The notes under the pieces were generated by a model, which did no database searches, was not told the DNA's origin, and was given only the letters and a program-made list of their open reading frames with translations. 64,000 nucleotides of DNA from Oscillospiraceae bacterium (GTDB lineage Bacteria; Bacillota; Clostridia; Oscillospirales; Oscillospiraceae). Position 1 is the stretch's first letter. The number at the start of each line of letters is the position of its first letter. Below are positions 57,654-64,000 of this stretch, one piece after another. The position numbers and the translations under genes are program-made. The DNA lies in contig JAFWRM010000047.1 in the NCBI GenBank assembly GCA_017519975.1, forward strand, positions 62,001 to 126,000, written 5' to 3'.

Positions 57654-59442
57654 ACATCTGACGCTCGGCAGCCTGTTTGACGGCTCCGGCGGCTTTCCGC
57701 TGGGCGGACTGATCTCCGGCATAGAGCCTCTGTGGGCTTCGGAGATCGAGCCGTTTCCAATCCGCGTGACCACAAAACGGCTGCCTTTCATGAAACACTA
57801 CGGTGACGTATCGAAACTGGACGGCGCGAAACTGCCGCCCGTGGATATCATCACGTTCGGAAGTCCGTGCCAGGACATGAGCGTGGCCGGACGGAGGGCG
57901 GGTCTGGACGGCTCCCGCTCGAACCTTTTCTATGAAGCCGTCCGAATCGCGAAAGAAATGAGGGAAGCTACCAATGGACGATATCCGACCTGGCTGTGCT
58001 GGGAAAACGTGCCCGGTGCCTTCTCGTCGAACGGCGGCAGCGACTTCAAAGCCGTCCTCGACGAGATCCGCAAAATCAAAGACCCCGAAGCTGATACTCC
58101 TCGACCTGCGAGGTGGCCGAACGCCGGATGCGTCCTGGCAGACGATCACTCAATCGCATGGCGGGTATTTGATGCTCAATACTGGGGAGTCCCCCAACGC
58201 AGAAAACGCATCTACCTTGTCGCAGATCTTGCAGGTCAGCGTGCCGGAAAAATACTGTTTGAGTCAGAAGGCCTGTCTGGGTATACTCCGCAGGGCTTCC
58301 GCTCGTGGCAAGGATCTGCCGGGACTGCTGAAGAAGGCTCTCATCCGGCAGGCATCGGCACAGACGGCTACAACGGCGCAATAGATACAGTTGCCGCCAC
58401 CCTCGGCGTGAACTGCGGCATGTCCACAGGTCGAAACGGGGTTATGGTTCTGGAAAATCATCCTGCCGACAGCCGTGTCACGCTATCAGACAACGGAAAG
58501 GTGCAGACGCTTACCTCCCGGATGGGGACCGGCGGCAACAACGTGCCTCTCGTCATGAAGATCCGCTGCGGATGCGAGGGCGGCGGCAAGGGTCCGCTCA
58601 TCCAGACGGACAAGTCTGCAACACTTGCTACGAACAATGACCAGACGCTTTTCGTACCCGCCGTGTTCGGCATTTGCTCCAAGGACTCCAATGCCATGAA
58701 ATCGGATAATCCGAACAGCGGCTTTTATAAGGCGGACACCACGCGCACGCTCGACGCGAACGGCGGCAATCCATCCTGCAACCAGGGCGGCATGGCCGTC
58801 GTGGCGCTTGAGGGCAACGGCGCGAGACCGTCCCATCAGGGCTGCGGCTATTCCGAAGAGGACGTCAGCTTCACGCTGAACGCGACGGAACAGCACGGCA
58901 TCGCTTACGGCATCGACCGTGCAGCGTACAACCAGGGACAGGGCGCGAAGTTCAACCCCTGCATCGAATCCGAACTTGAGCCGCCGATGGTGGCAAGAGG
59001 CCCCGGCGCTGTAGCGCATCCCGTCTACTCCACGAGCAAGAACTCCTACCACACCACGGCGGAGGAGGATATCGTCAACACGCTTGTGGCTACGGACTAT
59101 AAAGATCCGCCGACCGTGACGGAAGAACCTTACTATATCGTCCGCAGGCTGACTCCGACCGAATGCGCGAGACTCCAGGGCTTCCCTGACTGGTGGTGCG
59201 CGGATCTCGGCACGGAGAAGCCGTCCGGAGAGGACGTTGCCTTCTGGCGGGAGGTCTTTGAAACGCACCGTGCGGTCACGGGCTCCGCTTCCAAACCTAA
59301 GACGGACGCGCAGATCGTGAAGTGGCTGAAAGAACCTCACGCCGACTCTGCCGAATACAAGCTGTGGGGCAATGGCGTGGCGCTCCCGTGCGTCTGTTTC
59401 GTCCTCGCGGGGATCGTGTATTATAACCAGCTACAGAACTGA
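57646..59442 (+). CDS. Phage DNA (cytosine-5) methyltransferase with large insert
   Basis: A 598-residue m5C methylase. Motif I is LGSLFDGSGGFPLGG (7-21), motif IV TFGSPCQDMS with catalytic Cys about 75, ENVPGAF (about 124), motif VIII QRRKRIYLV (about 185). A Gly- and Thr-rich insert (about 205-500) comes before motifs IX and X (RRLTPTECARLQGFPDWW and LWGNGVALP). The insert should hold the target-recognition part. It completes a metK-methylase-methylase module. Confidence 0.92.
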   Translation: MSEHLTLGSLFDGSGGFPLGGLISGIEPLWASEIEPFPIRVTTKRLPFMKHYGDVSKLDGAKLPPVDIITFGSPCQDMSVAGRRAGLDGSRSNLFYEAVRIAKEMREATNGRYPTWLCWENVPGAFSSNGGSDFKAVLDEIRKIKDPEADTPRPARWPNAGCVLADDHSIAWRVFDAQYWGVPQRRKRIYLVADLAGQRAGKILFESEGLSGYTPQGFRSWQGSAGTAEEGSHPAGIGTDGYNGAIDTVAATLGVNCGMSTGRNGVMVLENHPADSRVTLSDNGKVQTLTSRMGTGGNNVPLVMKIRCGCEGGGKGPLIQTDKSATLATNNDQTLFVPAVFGICSKDSNAMKSDNPNSGFYKADTTRTLDANGGNPSCNQGGMAVVALEGNGARPSHQGCGYSEEDVSFTLNATEQHGIAYGIDRAAYNQGQGAKFNPCIESELEPPMVARGPGAVAHPVYSTSKNSYHTTAEEDIVNTLVATDYKDPPTVTEEPYYIVRRLTPTECARLQGFPDWWCADLGTEKPSGEDVAFWREVFETHRAVTGSASKPKTDAQIVKWLKEPHADSAEYKLWGNGVALPCVCFVLAGIVYYNQLQN

Positions 59443-59482
59443 TTTTTCTACAGTTATTCTACCTGCGAATACGTGAAAACCC

Positions 59483-59519
59483 CTTGCTATTTCGGGGCTT
59501 TAGAGTGATATATGTACTA
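59483..59519 (+). promoter_or_regulatory. Repeated promoter-like element, copy 1
   Basis: CTTG-TATT-CGGG-TT-AGAGTGATATAT-ACTA, 37 bases, with TTGCTA and GATATA 17 bases apart. It ends 26 bases before the gene at 59546. The second copy (60815-60851) agrees at 30 of 37 positions. Confidence 0.6.
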
Positions 59520-59545
59520 CCGAAAAAACAAGGAGGTTTTCCCGA

Positions 59546-60361
59546 ATGGAAATCAGATTCAACGTAACGGGATCGGAGCGCAAGCGCCTGGTCCAGACCA
59601 TCGCAAGGACCCTTGAGGTCAAAGCGAAGTATCTCGGAATGCCGAGCATGGCATACGAGATCGACACCTACACCGTCGACAAAGACGGCACGCTGTCCTT
59701 CAGCGACAGGAATGACACCGAAGAGGTGGAACGGCTTCTCGAAGCGGTCTTTGCAGAGGGCTTCGAGTGCGAACCCCGCGAAGGGTTCACCGGGGAAAGC
59801 GGCGCTGCGGCGGATGAAGCCGCGGGGCTTACGGTAGGCGTACCGCTCGACAAGGTGAACGCCGGCAACCTTACCAGGCTGCTTGAGGCAAAGGGCGGTC
59901 TTATCAGAAAGGCGCTGGGCGTCGAAGACATCCGCATCAAGATAAAGGACGACCGCGTGGAATTCCCCTGGTTCACGGACCTGCCTTCGCCGGATGAGGT
60001 CAAAGCGTACACGCATTTCATCGCGGCGCTCTGCGAGATGAGCAGGAACGCGGTAAGGGTGACGGCGAAGGAAAAGGAAGTCGACAACGAGAAATACGCT
60101 TTCCGCTGCTTCCTTCTGCGCCTCGGCTTCATCGGCGAGGAGTTCAAAACGGAACGGAAGATCCTGCTGAAGAACCTTTCCGGCTCCTCGGCTTTCAAGA
60201 GCGGTGCGAAAAAGGAATACGCGCCCGGTCTTGATCCGGTCCCCACGCCGGAGAACACGGTGCCTTTCGATGTGGAAGAAGCGAAAAGACGGCTGCAGGA
60301 CCCCGCCGTGCAGGCGGAGATCAGGGCGATCATCAACGGAGAGGAAGGTGACGCGGAATGA
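59546..60361 (+). CDS. Conserved element protein, often called virulence-related
   Basis: A 271-residue protein with two parts: an N-terminal domain (MEIRFNVTGSERKRLVQTIA, GMPSMAYEIDTYTVDKDGTLSF, about 1-75) and a domain with GLIRKALGVEDIRIKIKDDRVEFPWF (about 118-150). A helical region follows that ends in a terminal acidic segment. It is a frequent cargo of clostridial prophages and conjugative elements; the molecular role is unknown. AAGGAGG precedes ATG 59546. It overlaps the DUF4314 gene. Confidence 0.75.
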   Translation: MEIRFNVTGSERKRLVQTIARTLEVKAKYLGMPSMAYEIDTYTVDKDGTLSFSDRNDTEEVERLLEAVFAEGFECEPREGFTGESGAAADEAAGLTVGVPLDKVNAGNLTRLLEAKGGLIRKALGVEDIRIKIKDDRVEFPWFTDLPSPDEVKAYTHFIAALCEMSRNAVRVTAKEKEVDNEKYAFRCFLLRLGFIGEEFKTERKILLKNLSGSSAFKSGAKKEYAPGLDPVPTPENTVPFDVEEAKRRLQDPAVQAEIRAIINGEEGDAE

Positions 60362-60591
60362 TGCCTTTCATTTCACAGTCTGCGCTGCTCCGGCTGCGTG
60401 AGATCTACAAACCCGGCACAAGGGTCGAACTTGTAAAAATGGACGATATCCAGGCGCCGCCTCCGGGTACGCGCGGAACCGTCCGCGGAGTCGACGACAT
60501 CGGCTCGATCATGGTGAGCTGGGATACGGGCGGAAGCCTGTCGGTGGCTTACGGCGAAGACGTCTGCAGGGTGGTGAGCGAAGATGACTGA
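60358..60591 (+). CDS. DUF4314 protein
   Basis: A 77-residue protein with the DUF4314 pattern YKPGTRVELVKMDDIQAPPPGTRGTVRGVDDIGSIMVSWDTGGSLSVAYG (read as: PGTRVELVKMDD, PPPGTRGTVRGVDD, VSWDTGGSL). It has an SH3-like beta fold by appearance. It is common in phages and mobile elements, function unknown. Overlaps both neighbours. Confidence 0.88.
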   Translation: MMPFISQSALLRLREIYKPGTRVELVKMDDIQAPPPGTRGTVRGVDDIGSIMVSWDTGGSLSVAYGEDVCRVVSEDD

Positions 60592-60763
60592 CAAGGTAAA
60601 GGAACAGATCCTCGCCGTCCGGGACACGGGGCTGACCAATATGTTCGACCTCCGCGCCGTGCAGCGCATCGCGTATGAGATGGATTTCTACGAACTGGTG
60701 ACTTTCATCGAGGAGGAGAAAGCCGCGTATGTGCGGTTCATCCTCACCGGCGAAACGGAATAA
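60584..60763 (+). CDS. DUF5049 small protein
   Basis: A 59-residue protein, MTDKVKEQILAVRDTGLTNM, FDLRAVQRIAYEMDFYELVTF and an acidic end. It matches the DUF5049 pattern often found directly after DUF4314 in phages and plasmids of Clostridia. It overlaps the DUF4314 gene by eight bases. Confidence 0.85.
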   Translation: MTDKVKEQILAVRDTGLTNMFDLRAVQRIAYEMDFYELVTFIEEEKAAYVRFILTGETE

Positions 60764-60814
60764 CGTACACAGTTTCCGAGCCGGATATTTGTGCAGTATA
60801 TTTCGCTGAAATGA

Positions 60815-60851
60815 CTTGATATTCCGGGCGTTCAGAGTGATATATACACTA
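60815..60851 (+). promoter_or_regulatory. Repeated promoter-like element, copy 2
   Basis: TTGATA and GATATA 17 bases apart inside the same 37-base block as 59483-59519, ending 24 bases before the gene at 60876. Confidence 0.6.
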
Positions 60852-60875
60852 ACAAAACGAACGGAGGACGAACCG

Positions 60876-61157
60876 ATGACCATCAACGAAGCCATGAGAA
60901 AGTACAGACTGCCGAACCCCTCGACCCCGGAGGATCTGGAGACCGGCTGGAGCAAGGTGCTGACCTTCGGAGACAGAGTCCTGCTTGCCGGACACTACTA
61001 CAACGGCGTGAACAAGCCCTGCTTCTTCGCAGCGGTTTACGAATTCCTCGACGATGAGGAGAAGCACGACTGCGAAAGCGCCGTCGGCCTATACGCGGCA
61101 AGCGAGGTCGAGTTCGAGGATGACGGACACGCCATTGCCTGGGCGATGAAGCAGTAA
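60876..61157 (+). CDS. Small conserved phage protein
   Basis: A 93-residue acidic protein, MTINEAMRKYRLPNPSTPED, then DRVLLAGHYYNGVNKPCFFAAVYEFLDDEE and a final EFEDDGHAIAWAMKQ. It is not recognised as a named family. GGAGG precedes ATG 60876, and copy 2 of the repeated promoter-like block lies upstream. Confidence 0.75.
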   Translation: MTINEAMRKYRLPNPSTPEDLETGWSKVLTFGDRVLLAGHYYNGVNKPCFFAAVYEFLDDEEKHDCESAVGLYAASEVEFEDDGHAIAWAMKQ

Positions 61158-61184
61158 ACAACGGTAACCGAATACCCGCGGGAC

Positions 61185-61251
61185 ATGAGCCTAACGGCTC
61201 TGTTCCTCGTTATGAAGGGTCTCGCCGACAGCGGCGGAGGCTCATTTTTTA
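61185..61251 (+). terminator. Branched terminator-like structure before the large terminase gene
   Basis: ATGAGCC (61185-61191) pairs with GGCTCAT (61239-61245), directly followed by TTTTTT. The enclosed 47 bases contain a smaller GCCgacaGCGGC hairpin. An alternative is GAGCC-taac-GGCTC on the 5' side alone, so two exclusive folds exist, as in an attenuator. Confidence 0.6.
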
Positions 61252-61274
61252 TGCTTTTCTGAAAGGAGGACGCC

Positions 61275-62876
61275 ATGCGGAAACTGAAAAAGTACACCCC
61301 CACAAGGTTCATGGCGGAGACCTCCCGTTACGACAAGGCCGCAGCGGACTACGCGGTCATGTTCATAGAGTCCCTCTGCCACACCAAAGGCACTTGGGCG
61401 GGAAAGCCGTTCGAGCTTATCGACTGGCAGGAGCAGATCGTCCGCGACCTGTTCGGCGTTCTTAAGGAGAACGGATACCGCCAGTTCAATACGGCGTACA
61501 TCGAGATTCCGAAGAAACAGGGCAAATCGGAACTGGCCGCCGCCATCGCGCTTCTCCTAACCTGCGGAGACGGCGAGGAACGCGCCGAGGTGTACGGCTG
61601 CGCCGCCGACCGCAACCAGGCGAAGATCGTCTTTGACGTCGCCGTGGATATGGTGCGGTTCTGTCCGGCGCTCTCCAAGCGCGTGAAAATACTGGAGTCG
61701 CAGAAAAAGCTCGTCTACAAGCCGACCAACAGTTCCTACCAGGTGCTGTCGGCGGACGTGGCGAACAAGCACGGCTTCAACACCCACGGCGTCATTTTCG
61801 ACGAGCTGCACACGCAGCCGAACCGGAAGCTGTTCGACGTCATGCTCCAGGGCTCCGGCGACGCGAGGATGCAGCCGCTGTACTTCCTTATAACCACGGC
61901 GGGCAACGATACCAACTCCATCTGCTGGGAGGTGCATCAGAAAGCCATCGATATCCAGGAGGGGCGCAAGCACGATCCGACCTTCTACTCCGTGATATAC
62001 GGGGCGAAGGAGGACGAGGACTGGACAGACCCCAAAGTGTGGAAAAAGGCGAACCCGTCCCTCGGCATCACGGTCGGCATCGACAAGGTGAAAGCCGCCT
62101 GCGAATCCGCGATACAGAACCCCGGCGAGGAGAACGCCTTCCGGCAGCTCCGCCTCAATCAGTGGGTCAAGCAGTCGGTCAGATGGATGCCGATGGAAAA
62201 ATGGGACGCCTGCGCGTTTCCCGTTTCCGAGGACGACCTGGAAGGGCGTGTCTGCTACGGCGGACTCGACCTCTCCTCCACAACGGACATCACGGCGTTC
62301 GTCCTGGTGTTCCCGCCCGGAGACGAGGACGGCAGGTACGCCGTTCTTCCGTACTTCTGGGTGCCGGAGGAAACGCTCGAACAGCGTGTTCGGCGCGACC
62401 ACGTTCCGTATGACCTGTGGGAGCGGCAGGGCTTTATCATGACCACGGAGGGCAATGTCGTTCACTACGGCTACATCGAAAAGTTCATCGAGAGCCGGGG
62501 CGATCGCTTCAACATCCGCGAGATCGCCTTCGACAGATGGGGCGCTGTTCAGATGGTGCAGAACCTTGAGAACATGGGCTTCACGGTAGTTCCTTTCGGA
62601 CAGGGCTTCAAGGATATGTCGCCGCCCACGAAAGAGCTGATGAAGCTGACCCTTGAGCAGAAGATCGCCCACGGCGGGCATCCCGTCCTGCGGTGGATGA
62701 TGGACAACATCTACATTCGCACCGACCCCGCCGGAAACATCAAGGCGGACAAGGAGAAATCAACCGAAAAGATAGACGGAGCCATAGCGACCATCATGGC
62801 TCTTGACCGCGCCATCCGGTGCGGCGCTGATTCGACCGAGAGCGTATACGATACGCGCGGTCTTTTATTTTTGTGA
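61275..62876 (+). CDS. terL: Large terminase subunit
   Basis: A 533-residue packaging motor. The ATPase part has FNTAYIEIPKKQGKSELAAAIALLL (Walker A, about 78), VIFDELHTQ (Walker B, about 173) and a coupling motif LITTAGND. The nuclease part has YGGLDLSSTTDITAF (first acidic residue, about 322), AFDRWGA and DGAIATIMALDRA near the end. It belongs to the Terminase_1 (HK97/phiC31-like) group. GAAAGGAGG precedes ATG 61275. Confidence 0.95.
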   Translation: MRKLKKYTPTRFMAETSRYDKAAADYAVMFIESLCHTKGTWAGKPFELIDWQEQIVRDLFGVLKENGYRQFNTAYIEIPKKQGKSELAAAIALLLTCGDGEERAEVYGCAADRNQAKIVFDVAVDMVRFCPALSKRVKILESQKKLVYKPTNSSYQVLSADVANKHGFNTHGVIFDELHTQPNRKLFDVMLQGSGDARMQPLYFLITTAGNDTNSICWEVHQKAIDIQEGRKHDPTFYSVIYGAKEDEDWTDPKVWKKANPSLGITVGIDKVKAACESAIQNPGEENAFRQLRLNQWVKQSVRWMPMEKWDACAFPVSEDDLEGRVCYGGLDLSSTTDITAFVLVFPPGDEDGRYAVLPYFWVPEETLEQRVRRDHVPYDLWERQGFIMTTEGNVVHYGYIEKFIESRGDRFNIREIAFDRWGAVQMVQNLENMGFTVVPFGQGFKDMSPPTKELMKLTLEQKIAHGGHPVLRWMMDNIYIRTDPAGNIKADKEKSTEKIDGAIATIMALDRAIRCGADSTESVYDTRGLLFL

Positions 62877-62892
62877 TCGGAGGTGACGCGAT

Positions 62893-64000
62893 ATGGGTAT
62901 TTTCAGCGGTCTGTTCAAATCGAGAGACAAGCCCAAAGACAGCACGGCGGGTTCCCGTTTCGCTTTTTACATGGGAGGCACGACTGCCGGCAAGACGGTG
63001 ACCGAGCGGAGCGCCATGCAGATGACGGCGGTGTATTCCTGCGTCCGCATCCTCGCAGAGGCCATCGCGGGTCTGCCGGTGCATCTGTACCGCTACCGCG
63101 ATGACGGCGGCAAGGAAAAAGCAGTCGACCATCCGCTGTACCGTCTGCTCCACGACGAACCGAACCCGGAGATGAGTTCCTTCGTGTTCCGGGAAACGCT
63201 GATGACGCATCTTCTGCTGTGGGGCAACGCCTACGCGCAGATCATACGCAACGGCCGCGGAGAAGTTATCGCGCTGTATCCGCTGATGCCGAACAAGATG
63301 ACCGTTGACCGTGATGACAAGGGGCAGCTTTTCTACCGCTACCAGATGTCCACGGACGAGGCCGGCGGAAAAAACGAGACGGTGATCCTTTCGCCTTCGG
63401 ACGTGCTGCACGTTCCGGGACTCGGCTTTGACGGTCTTGTCGGCTACAGTCCCATCGCAATGGCGAAAAACGCCATCGGTCTTGCCATCGCCACGGAGGA
63501 ATACGGTAGCAAGTTCTTCGCCAACGGCGCGGCTCCGAGCGGCGTGCTTGAACATCCCGGCACGATCAAGGATCCGCAGAGGGTCCGCGAGTCCTGGATG
63601 AGCCAGTTCGGCGGTTCGCAGAACAGCGGCAAGATCGCGGTGCTTGAGGAGGGACTCAAGTACACGCCTATTTCCATATCCCCGGAGCAGGCGCAGTTTC
63701 TTGAGACGCGCAAGTTCCAGATCAACGAGATCGCCCGTATTTTCCGTGTGCCGCCGCATATGCTGGCGGATCTGGAGAAGTCGAGCTTTTCAAATATAGA
63801 ACAGCAGTCACTTGAGTTCGTGAAGTATACCCTCGACCCCTGGGTGATCCGGTGGGAGCAGTCCATACAGCGGACACTTCTGTCGCCTTCGGAGAAGAAG
63901 GAATACTTCGTGAAATTCAATGTGGAAGGTCTCCTGCGCGGCGACTATCAGAGCCGTATGAACGGCTACGCCACGGCAAGGCAGAACGGCTGGATGTCCG
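62893..64000 (+). CDS. Phage portal protein, HK97 family (cut by window edge)
   Basis: The first 369 residues of a portal protein: MQMTAVYSCVRILAEAIAGLPVHLY, EMSSFVFRETLMTHLLLWGNAYAQIIR, DVLHVPGLGFDGLVGYSPIAMA, FFANGAAPSGVLEHPG and ARIFRVPPHMLADLEKSSFSNIEQQSLEF are typical of HK97-type portals, twelve-subunit rings through which DNA enters the head. GGAGG precedes ATG 62893. The frame is open at the window end; protease and capsid genes should follow. Confidence 0.95.
   Translation, partial: MGIFSGLFKSRDKPKDSTAGSRFAFYMGGTTAGKTVTERSAMQMTAVYSCVRILAEAIAGLPVHLYRYRDDGGKEKAVDHPLYRLLHDEPNPEMSSFVFRETLMTHLLLWGNAYAQIIRNGRGEVIALYPLMPNKMTVDRDDKGQLFYRYQMSTDEAGGKNETVILSPSDVLHVPGLGFDGLVGYSPIAMAKNAIGLAIATEEYGSKFFANGAAPSGVLEHPGTIKDPQRVRESWMSQFGGSQNSGKIAVLEEGLKYTPISISPEQAQFLETRKFQINEIARIFRVPPHMLADLEKSSFSNIEQQSLEFVKYTLDPWVIRWEQSIQRTLLSPSEKKEYFVKFNVEGLLRGDYQSRMNGYATARQNGWMS

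Noticed and set aside
1-64000. CRISPR array
   Set aside because: The only tandem repeats seen are pairs (39.7 kb, 46.5 kb, 18.4 kb, 54.4 kb); no regularly spaced series and no cas genes.

Overview
The window looks like the chromosome of a GC-rich anaerobic Firmicute of class Clostridia. It encodes PPi-type phosphofructokinase, reverse rubrerythrin, rubredoxin, acetate kinase, an FNR-type regulator beside a ferredoxin, a DUF362/ferredoxin protein, TmcAL, and a DivIC-S1 pair. No rRNA, tRNA or CRISPR array was seen.

Host region, about 1-39,650. Housekeeping genes sit in short operons separated by clear intrinsic terminators. From left to right: the proB start; a Crp/Fnr regulator divergent from a 4Fe-4S protein; an ABC-F ATPase; class II aldolase and PPi-phosphofructokinase, divergent from each other; shikimate kinase; mgtE behind a recognisable M-box (Mg2+) leader; ackA; tmcAL-murI-DUF2461-DUF1294; rubredoxin; two lipoproteins and a COG0523 GTPase; reverse rubrerythrin; S1-domain protein and DivIC; amidohydrolase, DUF362 protein and Tex; a phosphatase; an E2-like acyltransferase that lacks the catalytic HxxxD; an L,D-transpeptidase; a heterodimeric ABC exporter; a glycosyltransferase divergent from a two-component system; a P-type cation ATPase; and rlmD.

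Cargo region, about 39,680-46,640. This stretch is AT-rich compared with both flanks. It carries an HTH plus 5-methylcytosine methyltransferase pair on the plus strand. Facing it is a compact minus-strand gene run: a novel helical protein with a terminal NQYGD tag, a CTD7-like protein with the same tag, a small winged-helix middle component, a zinc-hook SMC/ABC ATPase broken by one frameshift, a second HTH protein and a probable restriction endonuclease. I read this as an ABC-three-component (ABC-3C) conflict system fused in one transcription unit with the endonuclease half of a restriction-modification system. It is the most unusual block of the window.

Prophage, about 46,650 to the end, continuing beyond it. 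The order is a structured leader RNA and sigma-like protein, VapE-type primase/helicase, VRR-NUC nuclease, SNF2 helicase, a DUF1492 regulator, a late promoter followed at once by a terminator, HNH endonuclease, probable cos region, small terminase, a short AdoMet synthetase, a ParB-DNA methylase fusion, a 5-methylcytosine methylase, small conserved proteins, large terminase and portal. This is the layout of an HK97-type tailed phage with its own SAM synthesis and DNA-methylation module. No integrase or att site was found in the window. A 17-base motif shared between 39.7 kb and 47.8 kb suggests that the defence cargo lies inside the element.
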